A DNA stretch of 64,000 bases from Deltaproteobacteria bacterium (GTDB lineage: Bacteria; Desulfobacterota; Syntrophia; Syntrophales; JACQWR01): the NCBI GenBank assembly GCA_016209105.1, contig JACQWR010000017.1, positions 1 through 64,000 of the forward strand, given 5' to 3'. The translations under genes were made by a program, and so were the position numbers. The notes beneath the pieces are model-generated. The model was not told the DNA's origin. It saw nothing but the letters and a program-made list of their open reading frames with translations, and searched no databases. Below, piece by piece: positions 24,480 through 32,977 of the stretch. Position 1 is the stretch's first letter, and every line of letters starts with the position of its first letter.

Positions 24480-25334
24480 ATGCAGAACCCCTATATTCCC
24501 ATGCCGGTTGAGGTCGTAAATATTGTGACGGAGGTTGATACGAACGATATCAAGACCTTCCGGTTTGCTTTCGTGAACAAGGAAGATGAGGAGAGATTCC
24601 AATATCTGCCCGGGCAATTTGCCGAGCTGTCGATCCTGGGAAAGGGTGAAAGCCCCATCGGTATCGCCTCCTCCCCGACCCAGAAAGGGTATATCGAATT
24701 CACCGTCCAGCGGGTGGCAAACCTCTCCGGCGGCATCGTCACTGCGGCCCTTCATGATCTGGAAGTCGGCGCCCGGATGGGCGTCAGGGGCCCTCTGGGA
24801 AATTCCTGGCCCATTGAATACTTGGAGGGCAAGAACGTCGTGGTCGTGGGCGGCGGCTTTGCCTTCACGACGTTGCGCTCGCTGATTCATTACATGCTTA
24901 AAGAGGAGAACCGTTCGCGTTTCGGTGATATCAACGTGATCTACGGCGCCAGAACGCCGGGACTGCTCTGCTACAAGGAAGAACTGGCAGCCTGGGAGAA
25001 GAGGAAGGATATCCGAATGCACGTGACGGTGGACAAGCGGGATGAGACCTGGACGGGAAGAGAGGGCTTTGTCCCGACGGTGTGCCGCGAGATCGCGCCG
25101 AGCGCGGAAAATTCCGTCGCGGTGATCTGCGGTCCCCCGGTCATGATCCGTTTTACCCTGCCCGTTTTCTTCGAACTGGGTTTCTCCAAAGAGAACATCT
25201 ACACCTCGCTGGAGATGCGGATGAAGTGCGGGATCGGGAAATGCGGACGGTGCAACGTCGGGGAAAAATACGTCTGCAAGGACGGACCGGTTTTTTCTCT
25301 TGCTGAGCTTGATACATTAACCAGGGAATATTAA
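24480..25334 (+). CDS. FAD/NAD(P)-binding oxidoreductase, FlxA/AsrB-like
   Basis: Three ATGs in a row begin at 24474; the third lies six bases after GAGGA and is preferred, giving 284 residues. The protein has a ferredoxin-reductase-like FAD domain (YLPGQFAELSILGKGESPIG, GYIEFTVQRVANLSGGIV), an NAD-binding domain (GKNVVVVGGGFAFTTLRSLI, VICGPPVMIRFTLPVFFELG) and a C-terminal [2Fe-2S] motif MKCGIGKCGRCNVGEKYVC, as in PyrK and AsrB. It is the likely NADH-oxidising entry point of the complex. It is the last gene of the operon; a 113-base gap separates it from FlxB. Confidence 0.9.
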   Translation: MQNPYIPMPVEVVNIVTEVDTNDIKTFRFAFVNKEDEERFQYLPGQFAELSILGKGESPIGIASSPTQKGYIEFTVQRVANLSGGIVTAALHDLEVGARMGVRGPLGNSWPIEYLEGKNVVVVGGGFAFTTLRSLIHYMLKEENRSRFGDINVIYGARTPGLLCYKEELAAWEKRKDIRMHVTVDKRDETWTGREGFVPTVCREIAPSAENSVAVICGPPVMIRFTLPVFFELGFSKENIYTSLEMRMKCGIGKCGRCNVGEKYVCKDGPVFSLAELDTLTREY

Positions 25335-25372
25335 GGCGCGGCTCTTGAAAATTGGTCCCTTATCCCTGCCGA

Positions 25373-25626
25373 TCCCGGGCCGGATAATTTCCTTTTTTAA
25401 CGGCGGGGGTCAATGGTGATGATTTTTGCCCCGTGCTTTCTGGCCGCTTTTATCCGTTCCTTGGCCGCCAGAAAATTCCGGGAGATGACATCCAGCGCCT
25501 CGTCCCAGGATATCCGTTCCCCTTTTCTCCCTCCGTTAACGATGATATCAGTCCGGGCAATCTGTCGCTTACCGTTTCTTCTCCTTCTCCGATAAACATG
25601 GCGAAGGCATCCGCGGTGCATCCTTG
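25373..25626 (-). pseudogene. patchwork relic of the molybdopterin oxidoreductase gene and its leader
   Basis: Four blocks match the intact locus in the same order and orientation. 25373-25403 matches 17285-17322; 25404-25460 matches 17525-17582; 25461-25510 matches 17852-17900; 25521-25626 matches 18147-18245. Translated on the minus strand, GERISWDEALDVISRNFLAA is joined directly to KERIKAARKHGAKIITIDPR, so the intervening coding sequence has been deleted. The normal ATG is also gone (AAGGGG replaces AAGATGGG). This is a second, decayed copy 7.5 kb from the intact gene and immediately after the Flx operon. Confidence 0.8.
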
Positions 25627-25700
25627 GCGTCCGGTCCTTGCCGGGAACGTCACAAATGCATTGACGGGGGCACAGAAAAATCGTAAAAGCGCTCATAAGT

Positions 25701-25806
25701 CATGACTGGGGGCGCACCCTGCAAGCCCTGCCTTGTAGGCGGGGTTAAGGGGCGCAATAAAAAAGAATTCCTTACCGGGAAGCCCCGCCCTATGGGCGGG
25801 GGGATT
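25701..25806. repeat. intergenic repeat family B, full-length copy
   Basis: It begins ATGACTGGGGGCGCACCCTG, continues through GCAAGCCCTGCCTTGTAGGC and TTCCTTACCGGGAAG, and ends in a perfect hairpin CCCCGCCC-TAT-GGGCGGGG (25783-25801) shortly before nadK. A diverged copy lies in opposite orientation at 34809-34925, and shorter copies at 53837 and 59388. The hairpin form recalls REP-like elements or IS200/IS605 ends. Confidence 0.65.
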
Positions 25807-25831
25807 CACTGCGGTTAGAGGACAATGGTAC

Positions 25832-26749
25832 ATGTCAAGACCTGACACTCTCAAGAAGATCGGCATCGTTGCCAATGTGAACAAAGGAGAATCTTCCGAA
25901 TATACAAGCCGCCTGCGGGAATGGTTCCGGAAACAGGGGCGGGAGGTCTTCCTCGAAAAGGAAATTGCGGCGGATTGCGGGGATGCCGACGGTCTGGACA
26001 TGGGGCAACTGGCCGCACGGACCGATCTGATCGTGGTTTTCGGAGGCGATGGGACGATGCTCCGGACCGCCCGTTCGGTGACGGGGTTTAACATTCCCAT
26101 TGTAGGCATCAATCTGGGCGGGTTCGGGTATCTTACCGAGGTCAATCTGGGTGAGATGTACGGCGCCCTGGAAATGATTCTCAAAGGGGAGTACCGGACC
26201 GAAAAGCGGATGATGCTCGATGTACAGGTGTATCGGGGCCGGAAAAAGATCGGTGAGGGATGTGTTCTCAACGATGCAGTCATCAACAGGGGCAACCTCT
26301 CCCGGATCGTGGAGCTGGAAACTGCCGTTGACGGCCAGTATCTTACCACCTACAAGGCCGACGGCATCATCGTGTCCACGCCCACCGGCTCAACGGCCTA
26401 TTCGCTCGCTGCCGGCGGTCCCATCGTTTTTCCGGAAGAGGATTCCATCATCATCAATCCCATCTGTCCCCACACCCTGACAAACCGCCCCGTCATTCTT
26501 CCCCGGGACTGCGCCGTGAAGGTCGTCCTGTGGACGAAGGAAAAGGGCGCCACCCTGACCCTGGACGGTCAGGTTTCCTTTACCCTGATGGCCGGCGATG
26601 CGGTTACCATTAAAAAATCACACTATATAACCACCCTGGTTGCGTCCCCCCACAGGAACTATCTGGAGATACTGAGGACAAAGCTGGGATGGGGAGGTTT
26701 GCCCGCGGGCACCGGTAAAAAGACAACCGCGAAGACGACGACTCCGTAA
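25832..26749 (+). CDS. nadK: NAD kinase
   Basis: The 305-residue protein has the family-defining GGDGT at residues 71-75 (VVFGGDGTMLRTARSV), then GINLGGFGYLTEV, the NAD-binding LNDAVINRGNLSRI and IIVSTPTGSTAYSLAAGGPI. It phosphorylates NAD to NADP in the cytoplasm using ATP or polyphosphate. It has a short Thr/Lys-rich C-terminal tail. The start lies behind AGAGGA. It is followed by recN, a common neighbour of nadK in bacteria, with a 9-bp hairpin in the intergenic region. Confidence 0.95.
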   Translation: MSRPDTLKKIGIVANVNKGESSEYTSRLREWFRKQGREVFLEKEIAADCGDADGLDMGQLAARTDLIVVFGGDGTMLRTARSVTGFNIPIVGINLGGFGYLTEVNLGEMYGALEMILKGEYRTEKRMMLDVQVYRGRKKIGEGCVLNDAVINRGNLSRIVELETAVDGQYLTTYKADGIIVSTPTGSTAYSLAAGGPIVFPEEDSIIINPICPHTLTNRPVILPRDCAVKVVLWTKEKGATLTLDGQVSFTLMAGDAVTIKKSHYITTLVASPHRNYLEILRTKLGWGGLPAGTGKKTTAKTTTP

Positions 26750-26775
26750 AAAGGCCATATGCTCAAGTTGCGCTT

Positions 26776-26804
26776 CACCATGAGTGAAGTTCCCCCTCAT
26801 GGTG
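26776..26804. terminator. intergenic hairpin between nadK and recN
   Basis: CACCATGAG (26776-26784) and CTCATGGTG (26796-26804) form a perfect 9-bp stem with an 11-base loop. There is no T-run after it on either strand, so Rho-independent termination is uncertain; it could also be a diverged hairpin repeat. Confidence 0.35.
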
Positions 26805-26897
26805 GGGTTTCCCGGCGAAGTATGTATACTGTTGCCTCGCGCGCCTTGCCGCTGGCCTTTCAACGAAGCCGTCCATACGAGAGCATTGTGACGCGAA

Positions 26898-28613
26898 ATG
26901 TTAAGTGAGCTCAGCATCAGCAATTTTGCCATCATTGATGAACTGAAGGTGTCTTTTGCCGGCGGCCTGAACGTTCTTTCCGGGGAGACGGGGGCGGGGA
27001 AATCAATCATCATCGGGGCGGTTACGCTCCTGTTGGGTGACCGGGCATCCAGCGACATGATCAGGTCTTCTGAAGACGCCGCGGTTGTGGAAGCCCTTTT
27101 TGATATCGGCGGAAACGAGGCATTGCAGGAAACACTGAGACAGAGAGGATTTTACGAGGGAAATGACCTGATTATCAGGAGGGTAGTCTCCCGTTCCGGC
27201 AAAAACAGGGTCTATATCAACGGGCATCTTGCCACCGTCGCCCTGCTGGCGCCGATCTGCGAATCGCTCGTGAATATCTGCAGCCAGCATGAGCACCAGA
27301 TGATACTGAATGAGGATAATCATGTTGACATCCTCGATGAATTCGGCGGGTTGCTGCCGCTGCGATCCGAATATGCGTCTCTCTATGACGAGTACCAGTC
27401 TCTGAATGCTCGGCTCCGGGAGCTTGAGGCTGCGAATCGTCGGAAGGAAGAGCGGGAGGAACTCCTCCGGTATCAGTTGAAGGAAATCAGCGATGCCGCT
27501 CTCTCTCCGGGGGAAGATGGTTTCCTGGCTGAAGAGAAGACGATATTGGGCAATATGCAGAAGCTCATGGATTATGCCGCGGGCGCCCATGAGACGCTCT
27601 ACGGCAAGAAAGGCTCGGTGCTGGAGGAATTAAAAGGCGCGATCGCATGCATCCGGGAAATCAAAAAGATTGATGCGGGCCTGAACGTATCGGAGCAGGA
27701 CATGGACGGGCTGTATTACCAACTCGAAGACGCCGCCCTTACCCTCAGGGATTACGGGAAGAAACTGTCTTTTGATCCCGCCCGCCTTGATGCGATCGAG
27801 GAGCGTCTGGAGCGAATCGGACGCCTGAAGCGCAAATACGGCGGCGCCATTCCGGATATACTCAAAAAGGGTGAGGAAATAGCGGGGGAATTGCAGGGCA
27901 TTGCCTCGGCGGATGCCGAAAGAGAGCGGTTGGCAAAAGCGATCACCGAGCAGCGCACCCGATTGGAGGAAAAGGCCGATGTTCTTTCCCGCAAGCGGAA
28001 AGCGGCGGCGAAACTCTTGAAAGGGGCGGTGGAACGTGATATCCGTGACCTGAGAATGGAGGAGGCGCAGTTCGAAGTCATGTTCAGTGAAGCTGCCGTC
28101 CGGAAAGAGGAGAACGCCTTTGGCTCCACGGGCGCCGATACCGTTGAGTTTTATCTTTCCACAAACCGGGGGGAGGATTTGAAGCCTCTTAATCGCATCG
28201 CCTCGGGTGGCGAGCTTTCCCGCATCATGCTGGCGATCAAAAAAGTGCTCGCCCGGACCGGGTCGGTGGGAACGATCATTTTCGATGAGGTGGACAGCGG
28301 CATAGGCGGTGCAACGGCGGAAATTGTGGGTGAGAAATTAAAGGAAGTGGCAAAGCATCATCAAGTCTTATGCATTACGCATCTTCCGCAGATAGCCTGC
28401 TTTGGAGACAGACATTATCGTGTTACCAAGGTTGCAACGGGGGAAAGGACCAATACCCGTGTGGAAGCTCTTTCCGAAACGGAGCGACTGGATGAGATTA
28501 CCCGAATGCTCGGAGGGCTGGAGTTGACGGAAAAGGCTCGGCAGCATGCCCGTGAAATGCTGACGGCATCGAGACGCGGATATCGAAGCGACAATGGGCG
28601 GACGGATAGGTGA
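26898..28613 (+). CDS. recN: DNA repair protein RecN
   Basis: This 571-residue SMC-like ATPase starts MLSELSISNFAIIDELKVSF with Walker A GETGAGKS at residues 29-36. It has a long coiled coil (repeated Glu/Arg/Lys-rich heptads, about 150-370), the ABC signature SGGELSRIMLAIKKVLA and Walker B GTIIFDEVDSGIGGATAEIV, then VLCITHLPQIACFGDRHYRV. RecN acts early in double-strand-break repair, holding DNA ends together. Length matches the family. A GTATAC-containing sequence lies upstream, but no clear LexA site was identified. Confidence 0.95.
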   Translation: MLSELSISNFAIIDELKVSFAGGLNVLSGETGAGKSIIIGAVTLLLGDRASSDMIRSSEDAAVVEALFDIGGNEALQETLRQRGFYEGNDLIIRRVVSRSGKNRVYINGHLATVALLAPICESLVNICSQHEHQMILNEDNHVDILDEFGGLLPLRSEYASLYDEYQSLNARLRELEAANRRKEEREELLRYQLKEISDAALSPGEDGFLAEEKTILGNMQKLMDYAAGAHETLYGKKGSVLEELKGAIACIREIKKIDAGLNVSEQDMDGLYYQLEDAALTLRDYGKKLSFDPARLDAIEERLERIGRLKRKYGGAIPDILKKGEEIAGELQGIASADAERERLAKAITEQRTRLEEKADVLSRKRKAAAKLLKGAVERDIRDLRMEEAQFEVMFSEAAVRKEENAFGSTGADTVEFYLSTNRGEDLKPLNRIASGGELSRIMLAIKKVLARTGSVGTIIFDEVDSGIGGATAEIVGEKLKEVAKHHQVLCITHLPQIACFGDRHYRVTKVATGERTNTRVEALSETERLDEITRMLGGLELTEKARQHAREMLTASRRGYRSDNGRTDR

Positions 28614-28624
28614 GGGGGAACGGG

Positions 28625-29083
28625 ATGCTGAGAAAAGCGCGGGTAGGCGACGTAAAAACCATGCACCGGATAATTAACAGTTCGTCAGGAAAAGGGGAAA
28701 TGCTGCCTCGTTCTCTGATGGATATTTACGGCAGCCTGCGTGATTTCTTTGTCTATGTGGACGAGGAGAACGACTCCATCATCGGCCTGTGCGCCATGAA
28801 CATCATCTGGGAGAATCTGGCGGAAATCCGTTCCCTCTACGTGGAAGAGGAGTGCCGCAATCAGGGCATCGGCAGGAAGCTTGTGGAGGCCTGTATCTCA
28901 GAAGCCATTACACTCGAATTGTTCAGAATATTCACCTTGACCTACAAGAAGGACTTTTTTGAACGCCTGGGCTTTAAAGAGGTAAATCGTTCCACGCTTT
29001 CCGAAAAAATCTGGTCGGACTGTTTCCGATGTTCCAAATACCCGGACTACTGCGATGAAGTGGCCATGATAGTTGAACTCTAA
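28625..29083 (+). CDS. argA: GNAT acetyltransferase, probable short-form N-acetylglutamate synthase
   Basis: I place the start at ATG 28625 behind GAGGGGG, eleven bases after recN. The 152-residue protein begins MLRKARVGDVKTMHRIINSS and has the GNAT acetyl-CoA loop EECRNQGIGRKLVEACISEA and the C-terminal FFERLGFKEVNRSTLSEKIW then CFRCSKYPDYCDEVAM. This matches the stand-alone acetyltransferase form of ArgA that starts arginine synthesis in many anaerobes lacking the kinase-like domain. The substrate is inferred from that family resemblance. It overlaps the mltA start by one base. Confidence 0.75.
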   Translation: MLRKARVGDVKTMHRIINSSSGKGEMLPRSLMDIYGSLRDFFVYVDEENDSIIGLCAMNIIWENLAEIRSLYVEEECRNQGIGRKLVEACISEAITLELFRIFTLTYKKDFFERLGFKEVNRSTLSEKIWSDCFRCSKYPDYCDEVAMIVEL

Positions 29084-30378
29084 TGTCTGCCGGGGAATAT
29101 ATTTTGAACGGAGGGAGTGGGAGCGTGGACAGGGGAGCGGGACGCCTAACGGGAGATGCGGGGAGAGGGAACGGTGCCCTGCTATCGGTTTTAGCCTTCA
29201 GGATTTTTTACCTCGTGCTTATGCTTTTCCTCACCGGATGCGCGGCGCAGATTGAGCGTATACCGCCGGTTGCCGTTCCGTCCCTTGTTTTGGTCCCTGA
29301 CAGCGCTGTTCCCTCTTTTGTTGATGATCTGAACGATACCCTGTTGGAGACGGCTGTCGAAAGCAGCCTGCAGTATTACGGGAAACTTCCGGCAGGCAGC
29401 AGCTTCCGCATCGGTGACAACCTTTATACCCTCGAAGAAATGAAAGAGTCCCTCCGGGCATTTCTGCAAATTATCCGCTCGCCCGCCCCACCCGATGTCC
29501 GGGATGAAAAAATCCGTGCCGCCTTCGATATATATAAGTCGACTGGTAATGACGGGAAAGGAACCGTCCTCTTCACCGGTTACTTTGAACCGGTCATGGC
29601 GGGGTCCCTTGAAAGGACGGAGAGATATAAATATCCCCTGTACCGGGTCCCCGAAGAAACGGTGGTTGTGAACCTGGGCAGGTTTCGGGAAAAATACAAG
29701 TATGAGCGCCTCGTCGGCCGTGTGAAGAACGGCGAACTGATTCCCCACTACAGCCGTGCGGAAATTGAGGGCGACCGTATCCTGGAGGGAAGGAATCTGG
29801 AAATCGTCTGGGTTGACGATCCCGTGGACCTGTTTTTCCTCCATATCCAGGGTTCGGGGAAAATACGCTTGCCGGACGGAGCAATCCTCCAGGTAAGCTA
29901 CGCCCAGTCCAATGGCCGTCCCTACCGGAGCGTGGCCCATTACCTCCTGAACAGCGGGAAGGTATCGGAGAAGGAAATGTCCCACCAGTCCATAAAAAAA
30001 TATCTGAAGGAACATCCGGTGGAGTCAGCGGATGCCCTCAACTACAACGAAAGCTACGTTTTTTTCCGCGTTACGGACGGGCCGATAGGATCGCTGGGGT
30101 TCCCCGTCATCTCCGGCAGGTCCATTGCAACGGACCCCGCGGTTTTCCCCCGTGGGGCGCTGGCGTTTATATCGGCGCGGAAGCCGGTCTTTGATGAAGC
30201 GGGAACCATAATAACATGGGGGGCCTTTTCGCGTTTTGTCCTGAGCCAGGATGCGGGCGGCGCGATCAAAGGGCCGGGACGGATTGATCTTTTCTGCGGC
30301 ACCGGCGATACGGCGGAACTGTTGGCGGGTAGCCTGAAAGAGAAGGGGGAGCTGTATTTCCTGGTCGGGAAACGGTAA
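29083..30378 (+). CDS. mltA: membrane-bound lytic murein transglycosylase A
   Basis: The frame opens at ATG 29083 (TAATG overlap with the acetyltransferase), though a later GTG near 29125 is also possible. The protein has a hydrophobic segment and lipobox FLTGC (about residue 50), an MltA domain (VLFTGYFEPVMAGSLERTER, LEIVWVDDPVDLFFLHIQGS, GAILQVSYAQSNGRPYRSV) and a C-terminal 3D domain (IATDPAVFPRGALAFISARK, FSRFVLSQDAGGAIKGPGRI, DLFCGTGDTAE) containing the catalytic Asp. It cleaves peptidoglycan glycan strands at the outer membrane's inner face. The stretch before the lipobox is unusually long, so the true start may be internal. Confidence 0.9.
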   Translation: MSAGEYILNGGSGSVDRGAGRLTGDAGRGNGALLSVLAFRIFYLVLMLFLTGCAAQIERIPPVAVPSLVLVPDSAVPSFVDDLNDTLLETAVESSLQYYGKLPAGSSFRIGDNLYTLEEMKESLRAFLQIIRSPAPPDVRDEKIRAAFDIYKSTGNDGKGTVLFTGYFEPVMAGSLERTERYKYPLYRVPEETVVVNLGRFREKYKYERLVGRVKNGELIPHYSRAEIEGDRILEGRNLEIVWVDDPVDLFFLHIQGSGKIRLPDGAILQVSYAQSNGRPYRSVAHYLLNSGKVSEKEMSHQSIKKYLKEHPVESADALNYNESYVFFRVTDGPIGSLGFPVISGRSIATDPAVFPRGALAFISARKPVFDEAGTIITWGAFSRFVLSQDAGGAIKGPGRIDLFCGTGDTAELLAGSLKEKGELYFLVGKR

Positions 30379-30822
30379 GGCACCCATGCGGTACAAAGAG
30401 GATACGTCCCCGGCGTGGGCAGCGAGAATCAACGCGGCGGCTGTCGTTTACGGTTTCAAAGATTTTTTTAAAAAAATTATTTTTTTCTTGATTGTTGTTT
30501 TTCTTTGTGTTAGGCATACGCAAGCCTGAGTGGCAGGCGGTTACTGCGCTCCGTGCTGTTTCACTTTTTTCCGGCAGCAGATTTGGCAGGTAGTGTTTTT
30601 TGTGTCCGTCCCCGGATAGACCGTCGGCTTAAAGGAAAGGGAGATTTCGGATAACTCCCATCGGCTCTCTGGGATCGCGAGGGAATGTGATTTCTGAAGA
30701 TAGTGCAAAAGAGGGAGGAGTTTAGCCGGCGTTATTTTGCGTCGGAGTGAAATCTGACCGCAGCGGGTGGTCGGTTTAAGTTGTTCTAATAAACAATTAA
30801 AAGGAAAGGGGGACGTTGGAGG
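30379..30822. other. intergenic region before the HU gene
   Basis: No standard gene is seen. It contains an AT-rich block (about 30460-30510). On the minus strand a frame of over 80 codons without a start codon (about 30542-30795) ends in NTTCQICCRKKVKQHGAQ, a possible degenerate zinc-binding tail; it may be a relic. The HU ribosome-binding site (GGAGG) closes the region. Confidence 0.5.
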
Positions 30823-31095
30823 ATGACAAAAGCAGAGTTGATCGCGGTTATGGCAGGGAAATCGGGTGTTACCAAGGCAGCAGCGTCAAAGGCATTGGAC
30901 GCGTATGTAGCGGCTGTGACGAGTGAGCTTAAGAAGAACGGGAAAATCGGTTTGGTTGGATTCGGTACTTTTTCCGTGGCGAAGAGGAAGGCAAGAGAGG
31001 GGAGAAACCCCCAAACGGGCAAGACCATCAAGATCCCGGCCAAAAAAGTAGTAAAGTTCAAAGCGGGTAAGGGACTTGCCGACAAAGTAAAGTAG
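30823..31095 (+). CDS. hup: HU-family DNA-binding protein
   Basis: The 90-residue protein starts MTKAELIAVMAGKSGVTKAA and has the HU/IHF arm signature GFGTFSVAKRKAREGRNPQT with the basic DNA-gripping tip, then IPAKKVVKFKAGKGL. It bends and compacts DNA as a dimer. GGAGG precedes the start, and a strong 18-bp stem-loop follows the gene, so it is probably a single-gene unit. It is a paralogue of the HU/IHF gene at 34389. Confidence 0.95.
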   Translation: MTKAELIAVMAGKSGVTKAAASKALDAYVAAVTSELKKNGKIGLVGFGTFSVAKRKAREGRNPQTGKTIKIPAKKVVKFKAGKGLADKVK

Positions 31096-31126
31096 GAACA
31101 TAATACTTAAGAGCATGATACCTGTA

Positions 31127-31164
31127 CTAAGGCCTCCCGTTTTACCGTAAAACGGAGGCCTTAG
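31127..31164. terminator. stem-loop terminator after the HU gene
   Basis: CTAAGGCCTCC plus GTTTTAC pairs with GTAAAACGGAGGCCTTAG, an 18-bp stem with one bulged C and a tight loop. It lies 32 bases after the HU stop and before trpS. It lacks a long T-run, so it might also work as an mRNA-end stabiliser. Confidence 0.7.
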
Positions 31165-31253
31165 TGCGTTTGGTTCCAGAGCGCGGCAGTTTCATTTACG
31201 GGGATATGGCTTCACGGTTGGTCCCTGTGGAGAGGTTTGGGAGAGGATTGTTG

Positions 31254-32246
31254 ATGGAGAAGAAACGGATATTGAGCGGTATGCGCCCCACGGGGAAACT
31301 GCACCTGGGCCACCTCCATGGGGCGCTCAGAAACTGGATAGAGCTACAGAACCAGGGTGACTATGAATGCTATTATTTCGTCGCCGACTGGCATGCCCTG
31401 ACCAGTGAATACAACAACACGGAGCCGATCCGGGCCAACATCCGCGACATGGTAATTGACTGGCTTGCCGTGGGGCTTGATCCCGCGAAGAGCACGTTAT
31501 TTATCCAGTCCCGCATCAAGGAGCATGCGGAGCTTTTTGTCCTGCTTTCCGTGATCACGCCGCTCGCCTGGCTCGAGCGGAATCCCACCTACAAGGAAAT
31601 GCGGGCGGAGTTGGTGGAAAAGGACCTGGCGACGTTCGGATTTCTCGGGTACCCGGTGCTGCAGGCCGCCGATATCATCATGTACAAGGCCTACGGGGTC
31701 CCCATAGGGATGGATCAACTGCCGCACGTGGAACTGACCCGAGAGATTGCCCGGCGTTTCAACTTCCTCTATGGTGAAGTATTCCCCATACCGGAACCAT
31801 TGTTGACCGACGTCCCCAAGCTGCTCGGTATTGATGGAAGGAAAATGAGCAAGTCTTACGAGAACTCCATCTGTATCAGCGATCGGGGCGAGGAGCTGAA
31901 GAAAAAAGTGGCTGCTATGTTTACCGATCCGCAGCGGCAGCGGAAAAGCGATCCAGGCCGTCCCGAATTGTGCAACGTCTATACCTTTCAGAAACTCTAC
32001 GGGCCGGCGGGCGAGGCCGAAGAAATCGCCCTTTCCTGCCGCGAGGCGGGTATCGGCTGTACCGGCTGCAAGCAGAAGCTGGCGGAGTACATTGCGGCGG
32101 CGATGCGGCCGATTCATGAGCGCCGTGACTATTACGCAAGCCACCTGGACGAGGTTCGCGCGATCATCGAAGACGGGAATAACCGGGCGACGGCGGTGGC
32201 CCGGCTGACCATGGCGGAGGTGCGGAAGGCCGTCAAGATCGAGTAA
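31254..32246 (+). CDS. trpS: tryptophanyl-tRNA synthetase
   Basis: I chose ATG 31254 (MEKKRILSGMRPTGKLHLGH), six bases after AGAGGA; the frame is open upstream into the terminator. The 330-residue class I synthetase has the HIGH-type motif HLGH (17-20), the DQLPHVELTREIARRFN substrate region and the KMSKS loop GRKMSKSYEN (about 195-204). It charges tRNA-Trp. Its stop overlaps an ATG just before scpA, starting a four-gene run trpS-scpA-scpB-rluB typical of Deltaproteobacteria and Firmicutes-like orders. Confidence 0.95.
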   Translation: MEKKRILSGMRPTGKLHLGHLHGALRNWIELQNQGDYECYYFVADWHALTSEYNNTEPIRANIRDMVIDWLAVGLDPAKSTLFIQSRIKEHAELFVLLSVITPLAWLERNPTYKEMRAELVEKDLATFGFLGYPVLQAADIIMYKAYGVPIGMDQLPHVELTREIARRFNFLYGEVFPIPEPLLTDVPKLLGIDGRKMSKSYENSICISDRGEELKKKVAAMFTDPQRQRKSDPGRPELCNVYTFQKLYGPAGEAEEIALSCREAGIGCTGCKQKLAEYIAAAMRPIHERRDYYASHLDEVRAIIEDGNNRATAVARLTMAEVRKAVKIE

Positions 32247-32257
32247 TGGGAGTCGTC

Positions 32258-32977
32258 ATGGCGTATGAAATAAAGCTCGACATTTTCGAAGGTCCCCTGG
32301 ATCTGCTGCTGTATCTCATTCGGAAGAATGAGATTGATATTTACAATATCCCCGTCGCGCTCATTACGGAGCAGTATCTCGAACACATGGAGAAACTCCG
32401 GTCGCTCAATCTTGACCTTGCCGGGGAATATCTGGTGCTGGCCGCCACCCTGATCCATATCAAGTCGAAGATGCTTCTGCCCGTACCGGAAGAGGAAGAG
32501 GGGGAAGAGGAGCCTGATCCCCGTGCCGAACTCGTCCAGCAGCTCCTCGAATATCAGGCTTTCAAGGAAGCGGCGTTGTCGCTGGCGGGCAGGCCTGTCC
32601 TGGATAGAGATGTGTTTAAGAAAGGCGCTCCCGAATCCCTATCGCTCGCGGAAGGGGAGGAGGAAGTCCTGGTGGAGGTGAGCCTCTTTGAGCTCGTGGA
32701 GGCCTTTCAGCGCGTTATCTCCTCTCTGGATAAGAGTGATCTGCTCGAGATTGATATGGAGAAGGTATCTCTGGCAGACCGAATCAACGAGATCATGGAA
32801 AGACTCGCCCAAGAAAAGGATATGACCTTTGCCAGTCTTTTGGGGGAACGGACCGATCGCCGCAATATCGTGTATACCTTTCTGGCGATCCTGGAGCTTA
32901 TGAAACTGAGGATGATAAAGGCGTACCAAGCGGGTTCCTTCGGGGTAATCAGGATATTTCTCGCCGTGGAGAATTAA
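32258..32977 (+). CDS. scpA: segregation and condensation protein A
   Basis: I place the start at ATG 32258 (MAYEIKLDIFEGPLDLLLYL) behind GGGAG; an ATG at 32246 overlaps the trpS stop. The 239-residue kleisin has the N-terminal SMC-binding helices (RKNEIDIYNIPVALITEQYL, YLVLAATLIHIKSKMLLPVP), an acidic linker (EEEEGEEEPD) and a C-terminal winged helix (IVYTFLAILELMKLRMIKA). It bridges the SMC heads with ScpB in chromosome condensation. It abuts scpB. Confidence 0.93.
   Translation: MAYEIKLDIFEGPLDLLLYLIRKNEIDIYNIPVALITEQYLEHMEKLRSLNLDLAGEYLVLAATLIHIKSKMLLPVPEEEEGEEEPDPRAELVQQLLEYQAFKEAALSLAGRPVLDRDVFKKGAPESLSLAEGEEEVLVEVSLFELVEAFQRVISSLDKSDLLEIDMEKVSLADRINEIMERLAQEKDMTFASLLGERTDRRNIVYTFLAILELMKLRMIKAYQAGSFGVIRIFLAVEN

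Noticed and set aside
23583-25022. 479-codon minus-strand frame across FlxB and FlxA genes
   Set aside because: Antisense to genes with intact cluster and flavin motifs; composition is that of a shadow frame.
26820-26840. GTATGTATAC-like sequence as a LexA box before recN
   Set aside because: It is not a full match to a known delta-type or Gram-negative LexA site and is only partly palindromic.
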